Counted from the first letter of the stretch, positions 24,580 to 34,595 are shown. The stretch is 64,000 nt of DNA from Lysobacter changpingensis (GCF_017308985.1 NZ_JADWPE010000006.1:338957-402956); one strand, 5' to 3'. Program-made: numbers and translations. Notes: generated by a model from the letters alone, not told the origin.

Positions 24580-26921
24580 AGCTTTCGAAACGTTTCCTTC
24601 CATACCTTCTTCGGAGCGCTCGCGATAGCACCGCCAGCCTTCGATATAGCCTCATCCATGCTGTCGCCAATATCCTTGATGCCTTTACCGAAGCCCTCGA
24701 GGATATCGCCAGCCCCTTCCAACAGGTCTCCAGAGAACTCAAATGCGTCTTCGGCAAAGCGAACCTGGAACTTGAGAACGTCGAGGTGCTTGTCGGCAAT
24801 GTCGGCGACGACAGAGTTTGGTCCAATGTCAGGCAAGCCTAACGCCCGTACAAAGCGACGAATCTCGTTGTTTCTGCCGAAGCAATTCCCGTCAGCAAAT
24901 CTAACGTTCTTACATTGGATGAACTCCTGGAGCGCAAGGCGTCCGCCGGAGCAAGTAGCAAATGTAATTGGCTCGCCGCCGGATGCGACCGCGCACTGTA
25001 GCAGTATCTGCTGACTCGGATTGAGGCCCGGACTCGCTACGCAAACACCAGTTCCCAAAGGATCTCCTTGCGCTTGGATCGCGCATGCCGCTAGCCGGCC
25101 AAGGTCGCCACCAAGGCCCAGCGACACCTCTTTCAATGCAGAGCATGTTGCGAACGACTCCATCGAATCAGAGTTGGTTTGGGCGCACTCGGCAGCCCCG
25201 CGCAGATTCTCTGGAATGCTCGGGCCTGCCATGCAGAGCGCCATCTGCGCATTACTGGCCTTGTGCTTGGTTGTGCACTCTAGGACCTCTGCGGCCCTTT
25301 GTGCGTCGCCGCCAAGAGCGCGCAATGCACAGGACTGAAGGCCCCCGGCAGTCTTGCTGACTCTATACCCTTCAATGCAAGCGACAAGATCGGGTGGTAC
25401 TTCAGACCTCGCTGCGCACCATGCCGTGGCTTTCAGGTCGCTCGCGTTCTCTTGATAGCAGACTAGCCCTGGCGCGTTTCCAGCGACGCATTCTGAGAGA
25501 AGCGAGTTTCTATCCGACGCGTTTCGCGTAATGCACTCCAGAGTCTTCGAGCTTTCGGAGTTGAGCACCTTCTTGAGAGTGCATTGCATGGCGAGCTGCT
25601 GATAGCGTTCATCTGAATTCGCTCCCTGCGAATCCAACGCGCATTGCTTGGCAACCAGTTCATACGTATCAAAGTCGACGTCGCTGACGCGAGGAAGACG
25701 TGTGTTGCTCGCGAGCTTCTTAACGTCAAAGCTTTCCGTGATCTGAAGTACGTTGGCCATGGCGCCAGTGGCAATCGCTGGCATGCAACGGTCGCCTGTC
25801 AGACATTTCCCAATGTCAGCATCAGTCACGACGTATCCAGAACATGAGGCGATCTTTCCTAGGCTAAGACCATCGAGTCGCTTCAGGCGAACGCACTCCA
25901 CTATCCGCGTTCGAGCCACTTCGTCGGAGATCGAGAGCAGTGCTTGATTGCCCCGTGGGAGGGTTGAAGCTGCGTACATGGGTGATTGGATAAGATCGAT
26001 AACGCGGGCTGCGCTTTCCTGGGTTAGACCAATGGTCGTTGGCACGCTGGACGATATGGAAACCGCAAGGCCGTTGCCCTTGGATTCCTTGCGCTTCCTG
26101 AGAATCTGGACCAGTGCTTCGAACTGCCGAAGTCGTGAGGCTTCATCGATTTTGGGCCAGTCAGCTGCGCCGGGAGCGGTTGATGTCTGTGCAGGTACGA
26201 CGTCTCCCGGCTCCGCGGCGCCGACATGCCACCATTCGTCATGCGGTCGAGCGCCGCGGCTTTGGCTCCATGCATACAACTGTGTGTACCCGTATTCACG
26301 GACCTTTATCCGGCCGCTACCTTCAAGCCCCTTCATGTTGCAGGGGTGCCGATCTTCTCGCGGCGTGGGCACGGGGCATCGGCGGAGTGAGATCAGAAGC
26401 CGCGCCTGCTTGCGAATGGCTTCAGGGACGATCACGTTTCCGCAGTGGATATGAAGTCTGTTCCTAACTGCATCTGGCTGGCTGCGGAGCCATGAATCCA
26501 CTAGACCGATACGACGCTTGGTCTCTTTAGTGACTGCCGCAGCGCTCAGCTCATGTGAGGTAGGTTCAGCGGCGTACTCCCGAGCAAGATCGATCGCCAC
26601 GGTGTCTGCGCGGGGGATCGAACCTGAATCGTAAGGAAGGTCGTTCTGCGGGTCTGCGAGGATGTCGGTTAGCCGACTGCCCCATGTGCCGAGGGCATAG
26701 CGGGTGCAATTCTCTAGCCCGGTCTTCGCCTGCTGCGACAGGGAGGCGGGCTCGGGAAGAGCAAGTCCAGCTACTACCAGCTCGTAGACTGGGCTCTTGC
26801 TGACTGGGTCGAACCCAGCTTCCACGGCGGCGATGGGATACTGCGCCATCAAACGGTCTGCGTTTGCGGGGTGGGCCGCAATCAGCAGAAGCAAGAACAC
26901 TCCTAGGCTACTCCTCGACAT
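24576..26921 (-). CDS. Large secreted Cys-rich repeat protein of unknown function
   Basis: 781 residues from the ATG at 26921 (an in-frame GTG at 26945 is an alternative). MSRSSLGVFLLLLIAAHPAN is a signal peptide with a likely cut after ANA. Residues about 340-680 hold many Cys spaced at 10-25 residues in loosely repeated Ala-rich helical units (VECVRLK, QCALDSQ, QCTLKK, LECITRN, SECVAG, SCALRAL, LECTTKH, ECAQTN, ACAIQA), suggesting a disulfide-braced helical solenoid. The C-terminus is a Gly-rich amphipathic stretch (LLEGAGDILEGFGKGIKDIG) that could associate with membranes. No family is recognised. The pair with the gene downstream is cargo of the island. Confidence 0.75.
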   Translation of the reverse strand: MSRSSLGVFLLLLIAAHPANADRLMAQYPIAAVEAGFDPVSKSPVYELVVAGLALPEPASLSQQAKTGLENCTRYALGTWGSRLTDILADPQNDLPYDSGSIPRADTVAIDLAREYAAEPTSHELSAAAVTKETKRRIGLVDSWLRSQPDAVRNRLHIHCGNVIVPEAIRKQARLLISLRRCPVPTPREDRHPCNMKGLEGSGRIKVREYGYTQLYAWSQSRGARPHDEWWHVGAAEPGDVVPAQTSTAPGAADWPKIDEASRLRQFEALVQILRKRKESKGNGLAVSISSSVPTTIGLTQESAARVIDLIQSPMYAASTLPRGNQALLSISDEVARTRIVECVRLKRLDGLSLGKIASCSGYVVTDADIGKCLTGDRCMPAIATGAMANVLQITESFDVKKLASNTRLPRVSDVDFDTYELVAKQCALDSQGANSDERYQQLAMQCTLKKVLNSESSKTLECITRNASDRNSLLSECVAGNAPGLVCYQENASDLKATAWCAARSEVPPDLVACIEGYRVSKTAGGLQSCALRALGGDAQRAAEVLECTTKHKASNAQMALCMAGPSIPENLRGAAECAQTNSDSMESFATCSALKEVSLGLGGDLGRLAACAIQAQGDPLGTGVCVASPGLNPSQQILLQCAVASGGEPITFATCSGGRLALQEFIQCKNVRFADGNCFGRNNEIRRFVRALGLPDIGPNSVVADIADKHLDVLKFQVRFAEDAFEFSGDLLEGAGDILEGFGKGIKDIGDSMDEAISKAGGAIASAPKKVWKETFRKL

Positions 26922-27226
26922 TGCCAGGGCCTTGAGATTTGCCACCGAAGTTCAAGTGGCTCCGAAGGATGGGAAGCGCTTTCTCGTGACTCGATGTAAC
27001 TAGGTCCGTGTAGTTGGCAACGAGCGAACCTTGCGAGCGCGGCCACCCTCTGCCAGGTTCCGATGGTCGCAAGGTGTACTGTTAATGGCTCGAAACTTGA
27101 CGGGCTTGTCATGTCGCTCCAAGGGGCCGATTCAAGAGGCCCATTTCCGACGAACGGTCGGTCCCGTGCTGCGCGCACCACGTTATGAACGATCGTGCAT
27201 TTGCGCACAGTCCTGAGAGGTTGCGT

Positions 27227-27502
27227 ATGAAGACCGTGATGGCACTATTGATACTGCTAGTTGCGCTCCCTTCGATAGCGGCCTCAGAAGGGGCTACGGC
27301 TATCTCAACCGGCAAGAGTAAGCTGGAAGCGTGCAGTAACGCGAAGGCGCAGGCCGCTCAGCAATGTACAAGCGGAAAGGCGAAGTCATATGGCGAATGT
27401 AGCTGCGAGGAGGGCACATTCGCTGGAGGTGACAAGCATCAGTGCTCCGTGGATGTTGCCTGTGCCGATAACGCAGAGAAGAAGGATAAGAACGGTAGGT
27501 AG
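27227..27502 (+). CDS. Small secreted six-cysteine protein
   Basis: 91 residues from the ATG at 27227. MKTVMALLILLVALPSIAAS is a signal peptide. The mature chain has six Cys (EACSNAKAQAAQQC, GECSCEE, HQCSVDVAC), which could form three disulfides, and a Lys/Asp-rich tail (EKKDKNGR). It is divergent from the Cys-rich operon, with about 300 bases between. The family is not recognised; an extracytoplasmic location is likely. Confidence 0.65.
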   Translation: MKTVMALLILLVALPSIAASEGATAISTGKSKLEACSNAKAQAAQQCTSGKAKSYGECSCEEGTFAGGDKHQCSVDVACADNAEKKDKNGR

Positions 27503-29403
27503 GCTCAACCGACCTCTACCACCTGTCTTGGTCGCGAGTGCTCGGTCCGGGCGCTCGTATCGTCTATGCGCTTGCTGGAAGCGCCCCGGACCGAGCCCAC
27601 GAGGCGGCGCTCCGCGCAAAGAGCTCGCATCATTCCCCAGACCGTACGTCGCCGTCTGCGCTTGGACGCAGTTGGCTGAGGGCGACCTCATTCCGGAAAG
27701 TGGTCGCTAGCCGAAGCGAGACCGGCGTACGCGCGTGGGGTGTCGAGATCGCCTTACCCTGCGCCATCAGGTCGGCGAATGGGTCAACGATGCTCAGGCC
27801 CACCTCGCCGACTCATACCTCCAAATTCGTCGCCCGAGCCGTCATGTAGCGCACAGCCTGCTCCGCGCGTCACGTCACTTCGTAGTGGGCCAGCCCAGGT
27901 GCATGCAGGTGAGCCGCGGCCTCTCGCCTGCTAGGGCGAGACGCCATCACGCACTGGTCGATGCAGAAGCGCTGCGTTGGGCATTCGACGGGGCAATAAA
28001 TACGAAAGCCAAAGGCATTTGAGGCGACGTCAATGCTTCGGAGGCACCCGTACTAGCGCTTGCTGGGCGATGGAAGGTATCCGTCTAGTTCCTTCAGCCC
28101 CTCATCGCCCTCTTCCCCGCGATTGCTAGGGGATTTGGTCGTCTCCCGCATCTCCTCAGCACCCAAGCGAAAAAAGGGCGCCGATAACGGCGCATCAGCG
28201 TTCCAGTCACGAAGCGACGAACCGCCTGCAATCGAGCTACGACTGGGTTGAGGCATTCGCCGGTCGAGTCACCTTCGGACAGTTCGCGCTGCTCACCTAT
28301 CTGCGGCCATTCCTCGAAACGGTGACGAAGGTGGATGAACACCTTGAGCCTGAGCCTGATGGTCATCGGCGTGACCGGTTTCATCGGCATAGCGGCGATA
28401 GGTGTGGTGCTCAAGTTTTATCTCAACCCGGCCCTCATCGCGATTCCACTGCTGATGGCCGTGATTGCGATTGCATTCGGTGCATAGGGTATGCGTATTG
28501 CCTGCGCGTCCCGGGCGTGCTGGGCGGCGAATACGGCGGAAGTAATCTGGTGTATGGCTTGGCTGGCGGCAAGGAGCCCTCACGGTGACTGCCCCGTTTG
28601 CCGGGATCTCCGAGACCGTAGCAGTGAACACGTCATAGCCTGCTCCGACGTTGACCCACACCGCCGGCCGGCGCGACCGCTCGCATTAGCAATGACAATC
28701 TCGATAGGCCCCAAGCTTCCACAAAACCCTTGTCGACATCGCCCGGCGATGCCCGAGCCACGGTACCGCCCGAGACGGGAAGTGACGGCCGGGCTAATCC
28801 GATCTACTGCCGACACCTCGCCACACCGGACGGGATTTCCTCGCGCTCCGCCCGGCTCAACGTTTGCTGCGAGCGTCGGTGTTCCGCATGCGGGGCCTCG
28901 ACTTTGAAGAGGGGTCGTGGATTACGGATGAGGAGGGGAGGATCTGTCGGCAAGCGATATGCAACCTGGCTCAGCGCGTCCCTGACGAATCGGATCGTAA
29001 TATCTCTCTGTGACGAGTGCCCCAGATCGGGGCTTGGCTATCGAAATGGCTCTTGACAAACCTGCTTTGTGTTCGAATGCTTCGCGCAGGGTCTCACCTA
29101 GACGGCTAAAGTCGGGTCGAAATTTTGAAGAGTCGGAAGACGTAAGCTCAGTCTTCGCGAATCAACCAAGATGGGATGGACGCGTATGGAAACGCATGCC
29201 CGAGTGTCAGTATTGCTCAGCTGTAAACCTGCTGAGTCATGCGCCCACTGTGCGCGTGATTGGGAAGTTCATGCTTCCGCATCCTCGTGATTGAACGGCT
29301 CGCCGGAGCAGCTTGAAGATTGCTGCCACTGACACAATGGTTGCGGGCGGCAGAGGACTCTCGCGGCGCCCTCGACTATGCGGCATCGGACTAAGGAAGA
29401 TGT
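27503..29403. other. Mostly non-coding stretch with decayed gene remnants
   Basis: No convincing full gene apart from a 50-codon membrane ORF (28335-28487). The end of one plus-strand frame (27924-28022) reads RRHHALVDAEALRWAFDGAI, reminiscent of the last His/Asp motif of DnaQ-like 3'-5' exonucleases; the upstream part does not match. Another start-less frame (about 28140-28330) reads TNRLQSSYDWVEAFAGRVTF then ALLTYLRPFLETVTKV and looks protein-like but unassigned. From 28.5 to 29.4 kb nothing recognisable was seen beyond the promoter region for the Rhs gene. Confidence 0.5.
28335..28487 (+). CDS. 50-residue membrane protein
   Basis: ATG at 28335 after GACGAAGGTGG. The product begins MNTLSLSLMVIGVTGFIGIA and ends ALIAIPLLMAVIAIAFGA, two hydrophobic helices around a short LKFYLNP turn. 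It is intact and uninterrupted, while the surroundings look decayed. It may be a small holin-like or stress-type membrane peptide, or a chance ORF; no family is recognised. Confidence 0.45.
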   Translation: MNTLSLSLMVIGVTGFIGIAAIGVVLKFYLNPALIAIPLLMAVIAIAFGA

Positions 29404-32400
29404 ATGTCAAGGATTAGCGCAAGGACTCGTCAGCAGCTTTCGAACTCGGCAAGTAGCATCCTGTGCGCCCTCTTTCGTTGGCCGCGGTTGGCAGCGCATC
29501 TTCTCGCTGCAACAGGCCTATCTCTGGTGCCCGCTACTGCATCCGCGGAGTACATCGAGCAGAAGAATTTCTGTTATGAGTCGCAGTGTTTTGAATCGCT
29601 ATCTCAAGCCGAGCGTGCAATGCGAACGTCGCTCGCAAGTCAGAACGGGGCTCGGTTGAGGCGAATCAAATCCCAAGGTTCGCCAGACGGAAGTGTCGTC
29701 TCCTTTAGCTATGCCATGCCTAATGTCGCTCCAAGCTCATATGATCCGCCCGCATACAATATCGGAGGATGGAGCGCGGCAAGGGTGGGCTGTACGGCAT
29801 CTGCTTGGGATTCAAATTCTTGTGCCGACGAGCTGGAAGGGGCTCAGAAGTTCTTTCAGATGGTGGTTGATGGAAACGCAGGGTGGTGCGATACCTATGA
29901 TTTCAGGATCATAGGTCAGCACGCGACGCCAGTGTTTGAGGTTTATCGCACAAACAACGACGCTATCGGATCCATGGCATTTGGGTTGACCGGAGAGAAT
30001 GCCCGATCCGGAGAGTACAAAGTCTATTGCTCCGGGTGGGGCAGTTTGCCGCCAAGGACCGATACTTTTGGGATCTTCAAAGGGCAAAGATTCTATTGTC
30101 CCGTTGGCTACGCCGTGATCGCCGGAAGAGAGAGGAAGTACAAGGACATCGAACCAGTCGCTAGCCCATCGAGAACCATTGACTGGCCGTATGTCTGCGG
30201 TAGCGGAGTTCGAGCTACTATCATCGGTATTACAAAGCAGGTGAAGTCCTGCTCGGCCAATCAGAATCCCTGTCATCCGAGTACCGGAGATAAATCCAGA
30301 GCGGAGCATGATTTTGACGCTTTAGGTCTCTCTTTCATCCGCTACTACCATTCGTTGCAACAGTTTGACGACCCTTCGCTGGCCCCAGGTTGGAGCCACA
30401 CATTCAGTGAACGAATCGATGTGCCATCGTTGTACGCTGTCAGTGCGGAGGGGCACTACGAATCTATCGTCTCAATAGGGAGCGGGCGATATCGTCTGAA
30501 AGGAAGCGATGGGCGATACCTGGTTACTGTCAACGCAGGTGGCGTAGCTCATCGAATGCATGAGCCCGGCGGCATCATCAAAGAGTTCGACTCAAACGGG
30601 AGGCTGATTCGGGTTGTCAACACGGCAAGGCCAGGCGTGGACGTCCGGCTTGAGTACAATGGCGCGTTCCTTTCCAAGGCTATAGGCGCAGATGGAAGAA
30701 TCCTGGCCTTCCGCTACGAGAATGCGCGGCTCGTGCAAATTGTTCTTCCCGACGGAGCTGCTGTCGGTTATGGACGTGACAGCGACGAGAACCTTGTTTC
30801 GGTACAGATCGCTGGTCGTACAAAGCTTTACAGTTACCACGAGCCCGGGCTGGCTGAAGAAGTGTTCCGCCACCACCTGACCGGAATCACGTACGAAGAC
30901 GGTCAAAGGCATGCTTCCTTTGGCTACGACGGATTCGGGAGAGTCACATCAAGTCGCCTTCATGTAGGGGTAGGGTTTGCCTCGGAGACATCGCTCGCCT
31001 ACGACGCCGCGAATAAAGTAACTGTCACTTCACCGGCAGGGGTACGTACGTACACCATGGGTGCAGGTCCATTCCGTCCTGTGGTAGGCATTGCGAGTGA
31101 GGTTGGCTCGATTACGCGCGTTTACAACAGCGATGGAACTCTGCAGCAGCAGACTGATCGGACGGGCCGCATCACGAATCTCGGGTACGTCGAGGGATAC
31201 GAGACCTCAAGGCACGAAGCCGCCGGAACCGCTCAGGAGCGAGTTGTCTCAATTGAACGCAACACAAGCAAGAAGATAACCAAACGTACGGTGCAGGGCC
31301 GTATTGCGGGTGTGTTGGTTGAGCAGCTCATGGAGACGTCTAGTTACGACGGCGCGGGCCGAGTAGTCGCAAGGTGTCTTATTGATCCCGCCGTCCAGGG
31401 CGCGATCCACTACTCCTGCGGATCTAGCGCTAGCCCGCCAATTGGCGTGAGGCAATCTCGGACGACCTATTGTGAGCAATCTGGCGTCGATTCCGGAGCG
31501 TGTCCGGTTCTTGGTCTCGTGCTCTCCGTTGACGGAGCGCGTAACGGCGCTGACGACGTCACAGCTTACGAGTACTTCGCCGCTGACCATGCCAATTGTG
31601 CGGCCTCGCTGATGGCATGCGATTGGCGCAAAGGCGACCTCTGGAAAGTTACCAATTCCCTCGGCCAGACTACTGAAACCCTGCGCTACGACGGAGCAGG
31701 CCGCGCGCTGTCGGTCAAAGATCCTAATGGCGTTATCACAGACTTCGAGTATCACCCACGTGGATGGCTCGCCGCACGTAAGGTGCGCGGTGCGGACAAC
31801 GGCACCGAGTCGGATGACCAGATCATGCGCATCGACTACTACCCTACGGGGCTGGTCAGCAGCACGACTCTGCCAGACGGCAGCTTCACTTCCTACGTGT
31901 ACGACGCGGCGCATCGGTTGACAAACGTCGTGGATGCCGACGGCAACGCGATCCACTACACGCTGGACAATGCCGGGAACCGGATCAAGGAAGAGGTGAA
32001 GGACAGTGATGGCAGCCTTAAGCGCACGCTTTCGCGGGTGTACAACCAGCTGGGCCAATTGCAGATGTCCAAGGATGCCGCCAACCAACCAACAGGCTTC
32101 ACCTATGACCCGAATGGCAACTTGGACACCGCCTCCGATGCGCTGGGCCGCGTGTCGGACAGGGACTACGATCCGCTGAACCGGCTGAGCCGGACCCTTC
32201 AAGACGTCGCCGGCATCGCCGCCGAGACCAGGTTCAAGTACGACGCATTGGACAACCTGACCGAGATTGTCGACCCGAAGGGCCTGAGCACCAAGTACCA
32301 GTACAACGCCTTTGGCGACTTGATCCGTCTGGAAAGCCCCGACACGGGTGTGACCACCTATGGCTACGACGCGGCTGGCAACCGTATCAGCGCGCTGGAC

Positions 32401-34296
32401 GCCCGCGGCGAGCAGAGCACCTACAGCTACGATGCGCTCAACCGGCTCACCGGGATCGCCTACAGCGATGCCGCGCTGAACGTGAGCTACACCTACGATG
32501 CAGTGCAGGCGGTATGCGACCCCAACGAGACGTTCGCGATCGGTCGCCTGACACGGATGGACGACGGCAGCGGCTCCACCCAGTACTGCTACGACCGATT
32601 CGGCAATCTGACCCGCAAGGTGCAGGTGACCAACGGCCAGTCCTTCACGCTGCGATATGCCTACACCAAGGCAGGCCAAGTGGCGGCCATCCAGTATCCG
32701 GACGGGATGCTGGTGGACTATGTCCGCGACGGTCTGGGCCGCGCCACGGAGGTGGGCGTCACGCTGAGCGGCGGAATCCGCCAGGTCCTGCTGACCGGTG
32801 CCACCTATCACCCGTTCGGCCCAGTCGCCGGTTGGACGTTCGGTAACGGACGCACCATGTCCCGTACGCTGGACCTGGACTACAGGCCCAAGACGATCCT
32901 GAGCACGGGCACCGGGGCTGGCGGGTTGAACCTTGGCTTCGGCTGGGACGCGGTTGGCAACCTGGCCAGCCTGCACACCAGCGGACTGGAGCAGCCGCCG
33001 CGGATCACCTTCGGCTATGACGCCTTGGGCCGTCTGACGACGTTCCAGGACGGACCTACCGGAGCGGTCATCGAGCAGTACGCCTACGACGCGACGGGCA
33101 ACCGCACCAGCTTCACGAACGCCGGCGGCACGCAGCTGTACGACTATCCAACCGACAGCCATCGGCTGAGCGCTGTGAACGACGTGGCCCGCAGCTACGA
33201 CGCGATAGGCAACACCACGTCAATTGGCGGTACGCAGCGTGAATTCGCGTACAACGCGGCCGGACGGATGAGTCTAGCGGAGCGCGACAACGCGGTGGTG
33301 ATGCAATACGGTTACAACGCGAAGGGCGAGCAGGTGCGCAGGTACCTGAGCACGAGCAATACCTACGCGGTTCACGACGAGTCAGGGCTAAGGATGGGCG
33401 AGTACCACAGTGCCTCCGCGCCTACCCAGCAGATCGTCTGGCTTGACAGCCTTCCGGTGGGTGTCATTGCCAATGGCCGGATGAACTACGTGGAAGCTGA
33501 CCATCTGGGCACTCCGCGTACGGTAATCGACGCACAGCTAGATGTGGCAGTTTGGGAGTTAGCTTTGTCGAGCGAAGCGTTCGGAAATAGTAGTCCCGCC
33601 GAAGACCCCGATTTCGATGGAGGCGCATTTCAATTGAATATGCGCTTCCCGGGGCAGATTTTCGATCCAGCGAGCGGCCTCAACTATAACTACTTCAGAG
33701 ATTACGATGCTGCTTCTGGTAGGTATATTGAGAGTGATCCGATCGGTTTGGGGGCATCAATCTCGACCTACTCATATGTCGGCGCTAGCCCCCTCCAGTG
33801 GCGAGATCCCAGTGGCCTCGTGCGTTGGGATGGCAGGGCTTTGCCGTCGAGTGCTGGGGGCCTCGTCGCAGGCGGTTTGTTCGTGTTTGATTTAACTTCT
33901 CAATGTGTGAAGGGCAAAAGGGCGCGAGTGCTGGTGCGTGCTTGGGGCGCTGGCGTCGGTTGGGGGATTAAGTACCTGCCTCCAATCAACATGACAGCGG
34001 ATAACGTGACGCTTGAAGATCACTTGCCAGAGATATTACCCGCTAACTTCAACGGCCTCTTCCATACGTTGGGTGTGAGCTTGAATGCACTTAATTGGGG
34101 CGCCGGATGTACTGGATATCAGTTAGGCAGTCACTGGACCCCAGCAGTAACTCGGGGCGTTGTCCCGTGCACCACAGGCGGTGCGGGTCTGGATCTGGGC
34201 GCAAATTATCTGGTAGGACAATCGACTCTGGTTCGAGTCAAATGGAGCCAGTGCGATGAATGTGAGCCAATTGACACGCCATTCGACAGCCTTTGA
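29404..34296 (+). CDS. Secreted Rhs/YD-repeat protein with a distinct C-terminal tip
   Basis: 1630 residues. An N-terminal signal sequence (about 1-48, ending ATASA) is followed by a DUF6531-like module (NPCHPSTGDKSRAEHDFDAL then LSFIRYYHS, about 285-320). Many YD repeats follow, such as YDPNGNLDTASDALGRVSDR and YDALNRLTGIAYSDAA. The Rhs core end is DHLGTPRTVIDAQ, RDYDAASGRYIESDPIGL and WRDPSGL (to about residue 1477). The last 150 residues form a Cys-containing tip without recognised motif, where other Rhs proteins carry a toxin. GC content is low to about 31.6 kb, high to about 33.54 kb, then low again. There is no PAAR or VgrG domain nearby; the signal peptide suggests Sec export. An AAGGAAG ribosome-binding site supports the ATG. 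Confidence 0.88.
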   Translation: MSRISARTRQQLSNSASSILCALFRWPRLAAHLLAATGLSLVPATASAEYIEQKNFCYESQCFESLSQAERAMRTSLASQNGARLRRIKSQGSPDGSVVSFSYAMPNVAPSSYDPPAYNIGGWSAARVGCTASAWDSNSCADELEGAQKFFQMVVDGNAGWCDTYDFRIIGQHATPVFEVYRTNNDAIGSMAFGLTGENARSGEYKVYCSGWGSLPPRTDTFGIFKGQRFYCPVGYAVIAGRERKYKDIEPVASPSRTIDWPYVCGSGVRATIIGITKQVKSCSANQNPCHPSTGDKSRAEHDFDALGLSFIRYYHSLQQFDDPSLAPGWSHTFSERIDVPSLYAVSAEGHYESIVSIGSGRYRLKGSDGRYLVTVNAGGVAHRMHEPGGIIKEFDSNGRLIRVVNTARPGVDVRLEYNGAFLSKAIGADGRILAFRYENARLVQIVLPDGAAVGYGRDSDENLVSVQIAGRTKLYSYHEPGLAEEVFRHHLTGITYEDGQRHASFGYDGFGRVTSSRLHVGVGFASETSLAYDAANKVTVTSPAGVRTYTMGAGPFRPVVGIASEVGSITRVYNSDGTLQQQTDRTGRITNLGYVEGYETSRHEAAGTAQERVVSIERNTSKKITKRTVQGRIAGVLVEQLMETSSYDGAGRVVARCLIDPAVQGAIHYSCGSSASPPIGVRQSRTTYCEQSGVDSGACPVLGLVLSVDGARNGADDVTAYEYFAADHANCAASLMACDWRKGDLWKVTNSLGQTTETLRYDGAGRALSVKDPNGVITDFEYHPRGWLAARKVRGADNGTESDDQIMRIDYYPTGLVSSTTLPDGSFTSYVYDAAHRLTNVVDADGNAIHYTLDNAGNRIKEEVKDSDGSLKRTLSRVYNQLGQLQMSKDAANQPTGFTYDPNGNLDTASDALGRVSDRDYDPLNRLSRTLQDVAGIAAETRFKYDALDNLTEIVDPKGLSTKYQYNAFGDLIRLESPDTGVTTYGYDAAGNRISALDARGEQSTYSYDALNRLTGIAYSDAALNVSYTYDAVQAVCDPNETFAIGRLTRMDDGSGSTQYCYDRFGNLTRKVQVTNGQSFTLRYAYTKAGQVAAIQYPDGMLVDYVRDGLGRATEVGVTLSGGIRQVLLTGATYHPFGPVAGWTFGNGRTMSRTLDLDYRPKTILSTGTGAGGLNLGFGWDAVGNLASLHTSGLEQPPRITFGYDALGRLTTFQDGPTGAVIEQYAYDATGNRTSFTNAGGTQLYDYPTDSHRLSAVNDVARSYDAIGNTTSIGGTQREFAYNAAGRMSLAERDNAVVMQYGYNAKGEQVRRYLSTSNTYAVHDESGLRMGEYHSASAPTQQIVWLDSLPVGVIANGRMNYVEADHLGTPRTVIDAQLDVAVWELALSSEAFGNSSPAEDPDFDGGAFQLNMRFPGQIFDPASGLNYNYFRDYDAASGRYIESDPIGLGASISTYSYVGASPLQWRDPSGLVRWDGRALPSSAGGLVAGGLFVFDLTSQCVKGKRARVLVRAWGAGVGWGIKYLPPINMTADNVTLEDHLPEILPANFNGLFHTLGVSLNALNWGAGCTGYQLGSHWTPAVTRGVVPCTTGGAGLDLGANYLVGQSTLVRVKWSQCDECEPIDTPFDSL

Positions 34297-34313
34297 GCTG
34301 CCCCGTAGCAGCT

Positions 34314-34595
34314 CTAAGGCGATCGCAAGAATAGGCGCGTCCTGCAGCTTACGCACCAACCACCCAAGGGCCAGATCGTAAAGGCTGGACCGATGGATAT
34401 GTAGCCGACCTTTCTGCCGCAATACGGACATGGCATGTAGGCGGATGCGATTGAAGTGATAGCGAAGCCGATGCCGAAGAGGAATATGAGTGTAGTTGCG
34501 TCGTAGGCGAGTGAGCCGACAAAGAGAGCGAGGCTGCCCCAAGACACCATTCGCATGAATCGATAGTTGCGCAAGCGTTGTAAGTTGAGTGGCAT
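34314..34595 (-). CDS. Small zinc-ribbon membrane protein
   Basis: 93 residues. Two hydrophobic helices (MVSWGSLALFVGSLAYDATT and LIFLFGIGFAITSIASAY) are followed by a zinc-ribbon-like Cys set, CPYCGRK and CVSCRTR, with a hydrophobic stretch between. It converges with the Rhs gene, 17 bases from its stop. Immunity genes of Rhs toxins normally follow on the same strand, so an immunity role is possible but not favoured by orientation. Confidence 0.6.
   Translation of the reverse strand: MPLNLQRLRNYRFMRMVSWGSLALFVGSLAYDATTLIFLFGIGFAITSIASAYMPCPYCGRKVGYISIGPAFTIWPLGGWCVSCRTRLFLRSP

Noticed and set aside
23811..24603. Toxin-antitoxin pair formed by the HTH gene and the gene at 24082-24579.
   Set aside because: They are convergent, and the second has a signal peptide and no toxin motif.
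31249..33162. A 637-codon open frame on the minus strand.
   Set aside because: It is antisense to the YD repeats of the Rhs gene, only in the GC-rich block where shadow frames are common.
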